Source of the DNA: Egibacter rhizosphaerae
GTDB lineage: Bacteria; Actinomycetota; Nitriliruptoria; Euzebyales; Egibacteraceae
DNA length: 64,000 nt
Direction: 5' to 3'
Assembly (NCBI RefSeq): GCF_004322855.1
Contig: NZ_CP036402.1
Span: 1,178,001 to 1,242,000, forward strand
Shown here: one piece after another, positions 33,273-42,418 of the stretch
Layout: each line of letters begins with the position of its first letter
Numbering within the stretch: the first letter of the stretch is position 1
The notes under the pieces: generated by a model
The model's input: the letters and a program-made list of their open reading frames with translations, nothing else
Database searches by the model: none
Told to the model about the DNA's origin: nothing
Translations under genes and position numbers: made by a program

Positions 33273-34784
33273 TCAGCGCGCGAGGGTGCGCCAGCGACGA
33301 TCGCGGGCACGCAGCCGAGGCCCCGGGGGCTGGTCGAGCAGCGTCCGCAGCTCGCGTGCCGCGGTCGCGGCGACGCGGAGTCCGAACATCTCCCCCTCCT
33401 CGTCGCGGGACGGCCGATCGGGGATCACGACGTCGACGATGCCGTGGTGACGCAGGTCGGTGGAACTCGTCGCCTGGGTGCGTGCCAACTCGGGTGCCCG
33501 CTCGGTGGTGCGGTAGAGGATCGACGAGGCTCCCTCGGGGGCGATCGGACCGAGCCACGCGTGCTCGGCGGCCACGACACGGTCGGTGGGCAGGAACGCG
33601 ATCGCGCCGCCGCCCGAGCCCTCGCCGAGCAGGAGGGAGAGCGTGGGCACCTCGACGGCGGCGAGGTCGGCGAGGCACCCCGCGATCTCGCCGGCGAGTC
33701 CCCCGCTCTCGTCCTCGGGTGTCATCGCCGCACCGGCGGTGTCGATCACGGTGACCACCGGCAACCCCAGCTCGGCCGCGAGGGCGAACGCGCGCCGAGC
33801 CTTGCGGTAACCGGCCGCTCCGAGCTGTGCGCCGCGCTCCCCCGGCGCCCGGTCGTGCGCGACCGCCACCACGCCGACCCCGCAGAGGCGCATCAGCGCG
33901 GTCACGCAGCCGGGATCGTCGTTGCCGGCACCGTCACCGCGCAGCGGGGTCACATCGGTGGCGCACACCGAGGCCAGCTCCCGGTAGCCCGGACGATCGA
34001 GCCGCCGCGAACGCTGCACGGCATCCCAGCCGTCCACCACGGCGTCCTCGGGGAGATCGAGGGGCTCGGCCCCGTAGTCGACAGGCTCACTGGGGTCCTG
34101 GGTCGCCGCGAGCACCCGGTCGACGCGATCGGCGAGGTCCTCCGGCGCGACGACGTCGTCGACGATCCCACGGTCCCGGAGGTGCTCGGCCCGGAGCACC
34201 TCGTCGGGAAACGGATCGCCGGTGACCTGCTCGATCACGCGCGGCCCGGTCAGGGCGATCAGCGCCCCAGGCTCGGCGAAGCGGACCTGCCCGAGTGCCC
34301 CCCACGAGGCGAGGACCCCGCCGGTCGTCGGATCGCGCAGATAGGTGAGATAGGTCAGCCCGGTCTGGCGGAACCGGCGCACCGCGGCGGCCACCGCACC
34401 CATCTGGACGAAGGCGACGCTGCCCTCCTGCATCCGCGTACCGCCGGAGATCGGCATCGCGAGGACCGGGGCTCGCAGGTTCGCGGCGCGCTCGAGGGCG
34501 CGAATCACCCGCTCGGCGGTGGCGACGCCCATCGTCCCGGCGAGGAACGCGAACTCCCCGGCGATCACGACGATCGTCCGGCCCCTCAGGCGCGCCTCCC
34601 CCGTGACGACGGCCTCGGTCGTGCCCGCGTGTCCGCGTGCCTGCTCGAGCCGATCGGGATAGGCGACCGTGTCGACGAACCCGAGCGGGTCGCCGCTCTC
34701 CACGTCGTCGTCCCAGGGCTCGAAGGACTCCTTGTCGACGGTCCGGGCGACGAGTTCGTCGGCCGGCGCCCGGTCACCCGCCAT
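33273..34784 (-). CDS. Acetyl-CoA carboxylase carboxyltransferase, beta and alpha fused
   Basis: 503 residues from ATG 34784, with GGAGGGAT upstream. The N-terminal half (residues 30-245) is AccD-like: EAVVTGEARLRGRTIVVIAGEFAFLAGTMGVATAERV, PISGGTRMQEGSVAFVQMGAV and GLTYLTYLRDPTTGGVLASWG. The C-terminal half (260-500) is AccA-like: PGERGAQLGAAGYRKARRAFALAAELGLPVVTVIDTAGAAMTPEDESGGLAGEIA and GEGSGGGAIAFLPTDRVVAAEHAWLGPIAPEGASSILYRT. The AccD zinc ribbon is absent. It transfers CO2 from biotin to acetyl- or propionyl-CoA, or could work in reverse. No biotin carboxylase lies beside it. The CoA-transferase gene is 33 bases away on the same strand. Confidence 0.87.
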   Translation of the reverse strand: MAGDRAPADELVARTVDKESFEPWDDDVESGDPLGFVDTVAYPDRLEQARGHAGTTEAVVTGEARLRGRTIVVIAGEFAFLAGTMGVATAERVIRALERAANLRAPVLAMPISGGTRMQEGSVAFVQMGAVAAAVRRFRQTGLTYLTYLRDPTTGGVLASWGALGQVRFAEPGALIALTGPRVIEQVTGDPFPDEVLRAEHLRDRGIVDDVVAPEDLADRVDRVLAATQDPSEPVDYGAEPLDLPEDAVVDGWDAVQRSRRLDRPGYRELASVCATDVTPLRGDGAGNDDPGCVTALMRLCGVGVVAVAHDRAPGERGAQLGAAGYRKARRAFALAAELGLPVVTVIDTAGAAMTPEDESGGLAGEIAGCLADLAAVEVPTLSLLLGEGSGGGAIAFLPTDRVVAAEHAWLGPIAPEGASSILYRTTERAPELARTQATSSTDLRHHGIVDVVIPDRPSRDEEGEMFGLRVAATAARELRTLLDQPPGPRLRARDRRWRTLAR

Positions 34785-34817
34785 CGCGATCCCTCCCGGA
34801 ATGCGTGCGCGTCATGG

Positions 34818-35966
34818 TCACCCGTCCGATCCCTCGTTGTGCTCACCGAGCAACGGTGGTGGTGCGGGCGCGCCACGAGGCGTGCGGCTCCAGTGCACCG
34901 GCGCGCCGGGTAGCTGCAGGTCCCCGAGGGTGGGATGGGCAACCTCGTCGATCAGGCCCAGGTGCGCAACCTGCGCCGAGGCGTAGACCTCGTCGAGGCC
35001 GGCGACCTTCCCGGCCGGAACCCCGGCCTCCTCGAGCCTCGCGACCCACCGCTTTACGGTGTCGGACGCCAGCGCCGGACCCATCGCTGCTTCGAGCTCC
35101 TCGATCCGCTCGACCCGGTCCCCGTTCGTCGCGAAGCGCGGGTCGTCCGGTTCCAGGCCCACGAGCGGGGCGAAACGCTTCCACAGCCCTTCGCTGCCCA
35201 CGGCGATGTTGACCTGCCCGTCCGCGCAGTCGAACGCGCCGTACGGCTGGATCGACGGATGCCGGTTCCCTCCCGGTTGTGGAACCTCGCCGGCGAGGAG
35301 CCAACGGGTCCCCTGGAAGGTGTGGATCGCGACCATGCCACCGAGCAGGGAGGTCCGCACCCACTGGCCCCGGCCGGACCGTTCCCGTTCCACGAGCGCA
35401 GCGGTGACGCCGTAGGCCCCGAACATGCCGGCCAGGATGTCCGCGATCGGCACCCCGACCTTCGTCGGGGTCCCACCGACCGGACCGGTCAGGCTCATCA
35501 GGCCGCCCTCGCCCTGCAGGATCTGATCGAATCCGGAACGGTGACCGTGCGGCCCGCCCTCACCGAACCCGGTGATCGAGAGCCCCACGAGCCTCGGGTT
35601 GCGGGTCGCGAGCGACTCCTCGTCGAGGCCGAGCCGCTCCATCACGCCCGGCCGGAAGTTCTCCACGATCACGTCGGCGGCGTCGACCAGGCGGTGCAGC
35701 CACGCGATGTCGTCGGCGTCCTTGAGATCGAGCGTGACCGAGCGCTTGTTGCGGTTGACCGAGAGGAAGTAACCGGCCTGGCGCTCACCGTCACCCTCGG
35801 GCTCGAGGAACGGCGGACCCCACCCCCGGGTGTCGTCACCGCTGCCCGGCCGTTCGACCTTGGTGACCTCCGCACCCGCATCCGCGAGCATCAGCGTCGC
35901 GTACGGGCCCGCCATGGCTCGGGTCAGGTCGACGACACGGACCCCGTCAAGCGGTCCACCCGGCAT
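34818..35966 (-). CDS. CaiB/BaiF (class III) CoA transferase
   Basis: 382 residues from ATG 35966, with GAGGAGG upstream. Class III CoA-transferase features: PLDGVRVVDLTRAMAGPYATLMLADAGAEVTKVERPGSGDDTRGWGPPF, NRNKRSVTLDLKD, ADVIVENFRPGVMERLGL and the catalytic Asp in GHRSGFDQILQGEGGLMSLTGPVGG. It moves CoA between carboxylic acids. The partner acids are not evident. Since it is followed by a carboxyltransferase and lies at the edge of the heterocycle-degradation region, activating a dicarboxylate such as malonate is one possibility, which I mark as speculation. Confidence 0.88.
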   Translation of the reverse strand: MPGGPLDGVRVVDLTRAMAGPYATLMLADAGAEVTKVERPGSGDDTRGWGPPFLEPEGDGERQAGYFLSVNRNKRSVTLDLKDADDIAWLHRLVDAADVIVENFRPGVMERLGLDEESLATRNPRLVGLSITGFGEGGPHGHRSGFDQILQGEGGLMSLTGPVGGTPTKVGVPIADILAGMFGAYGVTAALVERERSGRGQWVRTSLLGGMVAIHTFQGTRWLLAGEVPQPGGNRHPSIQPYGAFDCADGQVNIAVGSEGLWKRFAPLVGLEPDDPRFATNGDRVERIEELEAAMGPALASDTVKRWVARLEEAGVPAGKVAGLDEVYASAQVAHLGLIDEVAHPTLGDLQLPGAPVHWSRTPRGAPAPPPLLGEHNEGSDG

Positions 35967-36067
35967 CAGGCTCCTCCTCGGTCGATGGTGGCGGCACAGT
36001 CGGTGGGTCGGGGCGAACCGACGCCGGAGATGCGCGCACGGCGCCGATCAGGCAGGCTGCCGACCCC

Positions 36068-36763
36068 ATGGAGATCGTTCATCGGACGCTCGCCGACGTC
36101 GATCGTGCGGAGGGGCTCGTGGTCGTGGTCGACGTGCTCCGAGCCTTCACGACCGGGGCGCTGGCGCTCGCGGCGGGAGCACGCGAGATCGTCTGCGTCG
36201 CGACCGTCGAGGAGGCACTCGCCGAGCGCGACCGGCGTCCGGGCAGCCTCGCGATGGGCGAGGTCGGCGGACGCCCCGTCGAGGGCCTCGACCTCGGCAA
36301 CTCGCCTAGCGAGCTCGACCGCGCTCGCGACAGGATCGACCTGACCGACCGCACGATCGTGCAGCGGACGAGTGCCGGCACCCAGGGGGTGGTCGGGGCC
36401 GGACACGGTGCGGACGCCCTCTTCGCCGCCTCGTTCGTGTGCGCGGGTGCGACCCTCCGGGCCGTGCACGCGCTGGCACCCCGAGAAGTCACGTTCGTCG
36501 CGACCGGTGTGGACGATCGCGACGGTGACGAGGACCTCGCCTGCGCGGAGTACCTCGCGGCCGGCCTCTCGGGCGACGAACCCGATCCGGGGCCGTTCCT
36601 GGAGCGCGTCCGGGCCTCGGACGCTGCCCGCCCCTTCCTCCACGATCCCGACCCGGACTTCCCGGCCGCCGACGTGGCGATCGCGACGCGCCTCGACACG
36701 GTCGACACGGCGTTGTGGGCCGACCTCACCGGCGAACATCCGGTGCTGCGCCGCGCCGACTGA
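36068..36763 (+). CDS. comB: ComB-like 2-phosphosulfolactate phosphatase
   Basis: 231 residues from ATG 36068. The ComB family signature is clear: VVVVDVLRAFTTGALALAAGA, IVCVATVEEALA, MGEVGGRPVEGLDLGNSPSEL, RTIVQRTSAGTQGVVGAGHGADALFAASFVCA, and EVTFVATGVDDRDGDEDLACAEYL. The archaeal enzyme makes sulfolactate for coenzyme M. Bacterial homologues occur without the rest of the pathway and their true substrate is uncertain, so the symbol states homology, not proven role. It is alone between divergent CaiB and convergent hyuB. Confidence 0.82.
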   Translation: MEIVHRTLADVDRAEGLVVVVDVLRAFTTGALALAAGAREIVCVATVEEALAERDRRPGSLAMGEVGGRPVEGLDLGNSPSELDRARDRIDLTDRTIVQRTSAGTQGVVGAGHGADALFAASFVCAGATLRAVHALAPREVTFVATGVDDRDGDEDLACAEYLAAGLSGDEPDPGPFLERVRASDAARPFLHDPDPDFPAADVAIATRLDTVDTALWADLTGEHPVLRRAD

Positions 36764-36783
36764 GTGGCGGCCGAGCGGCACGC

Positions 36784-38742
36784 TCACGGCCATTCGTCGA
36801 ACGGGCTGTGCGTCGCGCCACCGGCCAGCTCCGCGTACCCCGGTCCACGGTCGAAGAAGGCGGCCCGATCCCGTTCCGCGCGCAGCGCGGCCCGACGTTG
36901 GACGGTCGCCGCCTCGTCGACCGTGGGTGGCGACTCCGTCGCGGGATCGGGCCGCTCACGCACGTTCGGGTTCGGAAGCCCGTCCGAGCCGGGCCCGTCG
37001 GCGAACACCACGCCATAGTCGGCATGAGCCGCGGCGCGACTGACCTTGCCCCACCACACGTCACGCGCCACCTCGGCGGGGTCGCGGTCGAGCGGATCGC
37101 CCCAGCCGCCGCCCCCGGTGGTCCGGATCCGGACGAGCTCGCCCGCCGGGATCGGATCATCGTCGGCGAGCGCGTCGAGCATGCGCTCGTTCGGTCCCCC
37201 GGGATCGGCCTCGACCGAGAACGGGCGGCCCGCCTGCCCGCCCTTCACCCCCCAGCACGAGAGGATCGAGCGATCGGCGATCGACATGAAGGACGCGTCG
37301 TGGAGCGGGCGGATCCACTTGTCGTAGCCGAGCCCGCCGCGGCGCTCCCCCGCACCGCCGGAGTCGCAGGCGAGGCCGAGCTTCTCCACCCGCAGCGGGA
37401 AGCGCGACTCGGTGAACTCGACCGGCAGGTTCCGGCTGTCGGGGACCACGTGGATCGTGTCCTCGCCGTCCGCGAAGGAGCGCCCACCCGAGCCGCCACC
37501 GAGCACCTCGCGCATGAGGTAGAACTCGCCGGCACCGTCGTAGCCGTAGAGGCCGGTGTAGCGGATCGTCTCCTGATCCGCCGGCATGTTCCCGTCGACG
37601 GCCTTCGCGATCGTGCCGGCCAGGACGCCGAGCAACCGCAGGATCACGAACGTCCGCGCGTTCGTCGGCGCCGGGAAGATCGGGGTCAGCAACGTACCCT
37701 TGTCCGGGAAGCGCATTTCGATGAGCGGCACCACGCCCTCATTGACGTCGAGCTCGGCCATGCGCTCGGGTGTGTCGGCGAGGTTGCGCAGGATCGGCGC
37801 CAGCCACTTCTTCAGGAAGTTGCCGTCGGCGTAGTCACCGGCGTGGTTGATCGGCCCCTTGGCCTGCGGGCTCGTCCCGGTGAAGTCGATCACCAGCTTG
37901 TCGGGCTCCTTGGTCAGCGTGATCCGTTGACCGTGGAGCTGCGGCGGGTCGACACCGTCGTGCTCGGCGTAGTCCTCCCACGTGTAGGTGCCGTCGGGGA
38001 TCTTCGAGAGGATCTCCCGGCGGAACGTCTCGGTCGTGCGCTCGAGGATCGCGTCGAAGCACGCCTCGACCTGCGCGGTGCCGTAGCGCTCGAACAGGTC
38101 CGACAACCGCCTCGCCCCCATGAGGCAGGCCGAGCACTCGGCGTCGAGGTCACCCGCCAACGACTCGGGCATCCGCGTGTTGCGCGTCATGATCGTGAGC
38201 GCGGCCTCGTTGGGAACGCCCCGGTCCCACAGCTTGATCGGAGGGACCATGAGCCCCTCCTCGAACACGCTCCGCGCGTTCGAGGGCATCGATCCGGGCA
38301 CGCGGCCACCGATGTCGTCGTGGTGGCCGAACGCCTGCACGAAGCAGACGACGTGCGGCTCACCGGTCTCGGGATCGGCAGCGAACACCGGAACGGTGAC
38401 GCAGAGGTCGGGGAGGTGGCCGATCCCCCCTTCCGACTGATAGACGTCGTTGTGGAAGAACACGTCGCCCGGGCGCATGTCGCTCATCGGGAAGTCGCGG
38501 ACGACCGGATGCACCAGGGCCGAGTAGCTCCGGCCGGTCAGCTTGCGCAGCTTGCGGTCGTGCAGACCGGCCCGGAAGTCGTGCGCGTCGCGGATCATCG
38601 GGCTCCGCGCGGTGCGGGCGATCGCCTCCTCGACCTCGGCCTCCACCGAGGCCAGCGTGCCCTCGACGATCTCCAGGACGATGGGATCGACGTCCTTGGG
38701 CTGGCGACCGGACCGTCCGTCGGGCGGCGTGGGCTGGCTCAT
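36784..38742 (-). CDS. hyuB: Hydantoinase B / oxoprolinase B family protein
   Basis: 652 residues from ATG 38742, overlapping the hyuA stop by four bases (ATGA). The family opening DPIVLEIVEGTLASVEAEVEEAIARTARSPMIRDAHDFRAGL is followed by MRPGDVFFHNDVYQSEGGIGHLPDLCVTVPVF and HHDDIGGRVPGSMP, with His and Asp residues that bind metal, then GGSGGRSFADGEDTIHVVPDSRNLPVEF. With HyuA it forms an ATP-dependent enzyme opening five-membered cyclic imides or lactams (N-methylhydantoin, 5-oxoproline, hydantoins). Length is normal. The exact substrate is not set by sequence; its place beside pyrimidine genes points to a hydantoin-like ring. Confidence 0.9.
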   Translation of the reverse strand: MSQPTPPDGRSGRQPKDVDPIVLEIVEGTLASVEAEVEEAIARTARSPMIRDAHDFRAGLHDRKLRKLTGRSYSALVHPVVRDFPMSDMRPGDVFFHNDVYQSEGGIGHLPDLCVTVPVFAADPETGEPHVVCFVQAFGHHDDIGGRVPGSMPSNARSVFEEGLMVPPIKLWDRGVPNEAALTIMTRNTRMPESLAGDLDAECSACLMGARRLSDLFERYGTAQVEACFDAILERTTETFRREILSKIPDGTYTWEDYAEHDGVDPPQLHGQRITLTKEPDKLVIDFTGTSPQAKGPINHAGDYADGNFLKKWLAPILRNLADTPERMAELDVNEGVVPLIEMRFPDKGTLLTPIFPAPTNARTFVILRLLGVLAGTIAKAVDGNMPADQETIRYTGLYGYDGAGEFYLMREVLGGGSGGRSFADGEDTIHVVPDSRNLPVEFTESRFPLRVEKLGLACDSGGAGERRGGLGYDKWIRPLHDASFMSIADRSILSCWGVKGGQAGRPFSVEADPGGPNERMLDALADDDPIPAGELVRIRTTGGGGWGDPLDRDPAEVARDVWWGKVSRAAAHADYGVVFADGPGSDGLPNPNVRERPDPATESPPTVDEAATVQRRAALRAERDRAAFFDRGPGYAELAGGATHSPFDEWP

Positions 38743-41024
38743 CGGGCGTCCTTGGTGACCAGAAGGTTCGCGTGCTCGTCGACGCGGGCGGTGAAGCCCG
38801 GCAGCAGGGGGACGGTCGAGCCGAACTCCTCGACGACCGCGGGGCCGGGAACGATGTCACCGGCGCGCAGCGCCGTCCGGTCGTAGAGCGTCGCCTGTCG
38901 CCAGCCGTCGCCACCGGCGGCCTGACTCGTGTACATCGCCCGCTTGCCGGTGACCGCCGCCGACGGGTCGCCGTCGCCGGGTTCGGCGGCCGCCAGCGGC
39001 GGCGTCTCGATCGGACCGACCCCCGCGACACGCACGTTGACCCACTCGACGATCTTGTTCGGGTCGTGCCGGTAGCAGTAACCGTACAGCTGCTCGTGGG
39101 CGTCGTGGAACGCGGCGAGCACCCGCTCGGGGAACGCGTCGTCGACCGGCCCGGCAGGCGCGGGCACCCGCACCTCGTAGGCCTGTCCGAAGTAGCGCAG
39201 GTCCACCGAGCGGCGGTAGTCGTGCTCCTCGGCGCCGAAACCCTCGAGCTCGAGCGCCCGACCGGCGCCCCGCTCCAGTTCCGCGAAGCGCTCGGCGAGC
39301 TCGGCACGGCCGTCGGGCGTGTCGACCTCCGCGTGACGACGCACCCAGGTCTGGACGTCGTCGTTGCGCACGTCGACCGTCAGCAACCCGAACGCGGACA
39401 GGTTCCCGGGGTCGGGGGGCACGAGCGCCGCCCGAAGGCGCAACACGTCCACGAGGCGACAGGCCAACAGCGGCCCCGACCCCCCGAAGGCGCACATGAC
39501 GAAGTCGCGAACGTCGTGGCCCCGCTTGATCGTGACCTGGCGGATCGCATTCGCCTGGTTCCACGCGGCGATCTCCAGCACACCGTCGGCGGCTCGCTCG
39601 AGGTCGAGGCCCTGCGCGTCGGTCGCACCGGCGAGGCTCGGACCCACCTGCGCGGCCAGACCCTCGATGCCGCGACGTGCGGCCTCGGCGTCCAGCTCGA
39701 TCTCGCCCCCGAGCAACGCCGGCGGGATCCTCCCGAGCACGAGGTGGCAGTCGGTCACCGTCGGCTCGGTCCCGCCCTGCCCGTAGCAGAGCGGGCCCGG
39801 GTCCGCTCCGGCCGAGCGCGGCCCGACCTTGAGCCCTCCCTCGGGCGGGACCCACGCGATCGAGCCACCCCCCGTTCCCACCGTCTCGACGTCGACCATC
39901 GGGACCTTGGTCGGGAACCGACCCACCTGCCCCTCCGTCGTGATGCCGGGCTCGCCGTCGGTGACGACCGCGACGTCGGTCGAGGTGCCGCCACCGTCGA
40001 GCGTGAGCACGCGGTCGAACCCGGCACCGCGACTCACCACGCCGGCACCGAGCGCACCCGCCGCCGGACCGGAGAGGATCGTGGTGATCGGCTGCCGGCC
40101 GAGCTCCGTCGCACTCATCACGCCGCCGTTCGACTTCATCACGTAGAACGGGACCGATCGTGCGCTGCTGGTCAGCGTCTCGAGCCGGTCCGCGATCCCG
40201 GCGAGGTACGCGGTGACCCGCGGCTTGACGAACGCGTCGACGAGCGTCGTCATGCTGCGCTCGTACTCGCGGTACTCACGCAGCACCTCCGAGGAGAGCG
40301 AAACGTGACAGTCCGGGTGCTCCTCGAGCAGCACCTCCCGCGCCCGTTGCTCGTGAGCGCCGTTCGCGTAGGCATGGATGAAGCAGATCCCGACCGCGTC
40401 GACGCCACGGCGGGCGAAGGTCCGAGCCGCCTTGCGGATGTCGTCCTCGTCCAGCGGGCGTACCTCCGTCCCGGCGACGGCCAACCGCCCACCGACCTCA
40501 CGGACGAGGTCGACCGGCACGATGCGGTCGGGCTTCACCCAGAAGTAGCTGTTGCCGTAGCCGTCGGGCACGCTCTGCCGGGCGATCTCCAGGACGTGGC
40601 GAAAGCCCTCGGTGGTGAGGAATCCGAGCCCCTCGAACTCCTCTGACAGCAGCGCGTTCGTCGCCACGGTCGTGCCGTGGCTGACCGCGCTGACCGCCTC
40701 CCCGCGCCCACCCCCACCAGCATCCTCGCCCCGCGGCCCACCCCCACCAGCATCGTCGCCCCGCGGCCCACCCCCACCAGCATCGTCGCCCCGCGGCCCA
40801 CCCCCACCAGCATCGTCGCCCCGCGGCCCACCCCCACCAGGGCCGAGGAGGCCCAGGACCTTCTCGACGCCCGCGAGGAAGCCCTCACTCGGATCTGCCG
40901 GCGTGGAAGGGGTCTTCGTGGTCGTGATCGCGCCAGTGGTCTCGTCGACCGCGACCACGTCGGTGAAGGTCCCACCGGTGTCGATGCCGATGCGCACGAG
41001 ACCGGTGGAGTCTGCTGATGCCAC
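38739..41024 (-). CDS. hyuA: Hydantoinase A / oxoprolinase A family protein with repeat insert
   Basis: 761 residues from GTG 41024, with AGGAG nine bases upstream. ATPase subunit of the HyuAB pair: the N-terminal phosphate loop RIGIDTGGTFTDVVAVD, VSHGTTVATNALLSEE, MKSNGGVMSATELGRQPITTILSGPAAGALGAG and LTLDGGGTSTDVAVV are intact. Between residues 63 and 109, where relatives have a short turn, it carries GGGGPRGDDA four times (the last reads GEDA) and a partial fifth copy. The insert comes from a 30-bp tandem repeat and lies on the surface side of the first domain. Function is probably kept. Confidence 0.9.
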   Translation of the reverse strand: MASADSTGLVRIGIDTGGTFTDVVAVDETTGAITTTKTPSTPADPSEGFLAGVEKVLGLLGPGGGGPRGDDAGGGGPRGDDAGGGGPRGDDAGGGGPRGEDAGGGGRGEAVSAVSHGTTVATNALLSEEFEGLGFLTTEGFRHVLEIARQSVPDGYGNSYFWVKPDRIVPVDLVREVGGRLAVAGTEVRPLDEDDIRKAARTFARRGVDAVGICFIHAYANGAHEQRAREVLLEEHPDCHVSLSSEVLREYREYERSMTTLVDAFVKPRVTAYLAGIADRLETLTSSARSVPFYVMKSNGGVMSATELGRQPITTILSGPAAGALGAGVVSRGAGFDRVLTLDGGGTSTDVAVVTDGEPGITTEGQVGRFPTKVPMVDVETVGTGGGSIAWVPPEGGLKVGPRSAGADPGPLCYGQGGTEPTVTDCHLVLGRIPPALLGGEIELDAEAARRGIEGLAAQVGPSLAGATDAQGLDLERAADGVLEIAAWNQANAIRQVTIKRGHDVRDFVMCAFGGSGPLLACRLVDVLRLRAALVPPDPGNLSAFGLLTVDVRNDDVQTWVRRHAEVDTPDGRAELAERFAELERGAGRALELEGFGAEEHDYRRSVDLRYFGQAYEVRVPAPAGPVDDAFPERVLAAFHDAHEQLYGYCYRHDPNKIVEWVNVRVAGVGPIETPPLAAAEPGDGDPSAAVTGKRAMYTSQAAGGDGWRQATLYDRTALRAGDIVPGPAVVEEFGSTVPLLPGFTARVDEHANLLVTKDAR
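40707..40840 (-). repeat. 30-bp minisatellite inside hyuA, four copies plus a partial
   Basis: On the plus strand the unit begins CCCACCCCCACCAGCATC and starts at 40707, 40737, 40767 and 40797, with a 14-base partial at 40827. The first copy differs by one base. It encodes GGGGPRGDDA units and copy number can change without breaking the frame. Confidence 0.95.
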
Positions 41025-41050
41025 GGGGGCGGCTCCTGTGATGAGCGGGG

Positions 41051-42340
41051 TCAGCCGGCGTCCGAGAGATGACGGGCGACGAGGGCAGCGGCGCTCAGCG
41101 CATCGCGGTCATCGCCCGGCAAGGCCACGACCTGCACCCCGAGGGGGAGGCCGTGCTCACCCGCGAGACCGGGTACGGCGACCGCGGGGGTGCCGAGCAA
41201 CGTCCACGGGCGGCACAACACGGGATCGCCGGTCGAGTCGGCCTTCGGAGGCTCGTTTACCACCGCCGGCACGAGCAACGCGTCGACGCCGTCGAACGCG
41301 GCAGGCAGTTCCTGCTGGCGCACCTGGTCGGCCCGCGCGAGCGCGGCCTCGTAGCGTCCCGCCGGGATGCGCTCACCGCGGTCCAGGTACTCGCCGAGCG
41401 TCTCCGAGAACTGGGACGCGTTCGCCCGGCGCAGCGCGCCGAGCTGGCGTGAGGCCTCCGCCGCCATGACGGTCTCCTGCACCTCGACGAGATCGCCGAG
41501 GCTGTCGGGCAGTTCGTGCGGCGTCGCGATCTCGGCGTGCTCGAGCGCTTCGAAAGCCTCGGCCAACCGCTCTCGAGCGCTCGGGGCCACGCGCTCCCAC
41601 CACGGCGTTCGGGCGAGCCCCAGCCGCACCGGAACGTCAGCCGCAATGAAGCTCGCCTCGTCGCCCCCGAGAACCTGTCCGGCACAGGCGACATCCTCGA
41701 CGTGAAGGCCGATCGGGCCAACGGTGTCCAGCGTCGGTCCGACCGGAAGCACGCCCTCCGTCGGCACGCGGTCGAAGGTCGGCTTGAAGCCGACCACCCC
41801 GCAGTAGGCCGCGGGGCGGACGATGGACCCAGCGGTCTGGGTGCCCAGGGCAAGCGGAACCATGCCGGCCGCCACGGCCGCCGCCGACCCACTCGACGAT
41901 CCGCCCGGTGTGCGGCTGACGTCATGGGGGTTGCGGGTCGGCCCGGGATGGAAGAGGGCCACCTCGGTCGTGACCGTCTTGCCGAGAATCACCGCCCCGG
42001 CGGCCCGCAACCGCTGGACACAGGTCGCGTCCAGGTCGGGTTGCCGACCCTCCCACACACTGCTGCCGCGGGCCGTCGGAAGGTCGGCGGTGTCGATGAT
42101 GTCCTTCACCCCGACCGGCACGCCGTGCAACGGGCCCCTGGCGGGCTCGACATCGCGCGCCCGCGCCTGCTCCAGCGCGTGGTCCGCATCCAGGTGGGCC
42201 CAGGCGCGCACCCGAGGCTCGCGTTGCTCAATCACGTCGAGGCATGCCCGCACGAGCTGCTCGGACGTCCGACGCCCCGTGCGCACGTCGTCAGCGGCGG
42301 CCACCGCCGAAGGGACGGCAGGTTCGGGGCCTGTGTCCAT
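41051..42340 (-). CDS. Amidase (amidase signature family)
   Basis: 429 residues from ATG 42340 (MDTGPEPAVPS). The Ser-cisSer-Lys triad is complete: Lys in GVPVGVKDIID, the Gly/Ser-rich signature TPGGSSSGSAAAVAAG, and the nucleophile region GTQTAGSIVRPAAYCGVVGFKPT. The family hydrolyses aliphatic and aromatic amides, ureido acids and malonamate (malonamidase E2 belongs here). In this setting I propose malonamate or a ureido acid as substrate. The gene follows hyuA's start by 26 bases on the same strand and is divergent from the NCS2 permease. A large hairpin sits in its leader. Confidence 0.88.
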   Translation of the reverse strand: MDTGPEPAVPSAVAAADDVRTGRRTSEQLVRACLDVIEQREPRVRAWAHLDADHALEQARARDVEPARGPLHGVPVGVKDIIDTADLPTARGSSVWEGRQPDLDATCVQRLRAAGAVILGKTVTTEVALFHPGPTRNPHDVSRTPGGSSSGSAAAVAAGMVPLALGTQTAGSIVRPAAYCGVVGFKPTFDRVPTEGVLPVGPTLDTVGPIGLHVEDVACAGQVLGGDEASFIAADVPVRLGLARTPWWERVAPSARERLAEAFEALEHAEIATPHELPDSLGDLVEVQETVMAAEASRQLGALRRANASQFSETLGEYLDRGERIPAGRYEAALARADQVRQQELPAAFDGVDALLVPAVVNEPPKADSTGDPVLCRPWTLLGTPAVAVPGLAGEHGLPLGVQVVALPGDDRDALSAAALVARHLSDAG

Positions 42341-42369
42341 CGCAGCTCCCGTCGCCGTCACGCTCCATG

Positions 42370-42418
42370 CGGGGCGGGCACCGACCACGACCGCCGGGCC
42401 GTCGGCGCACCCGCCCCG
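42370..42418 (-). promoter_or_regulatory. Large GC-rich hairpin in the amidase leader
   Basis: CGGGGCGGG pairs with CCCGCCCCG (9 bp) and, inside, CCGAC pairs with GTCGG. The structure ends 30 bases before the amidase ATG in the amidase/permease divergent region. It could act as an attenuator or affect translation; no known riboswitch class was recognised. Confidence 0.35.

Noticed and set aside
40707-40840. Regular 30-bp repeats as a CRISPR array
   Set aside because: Copies are directly adjacent without spacers, are in frame within hyuA, and no cas genes are present.
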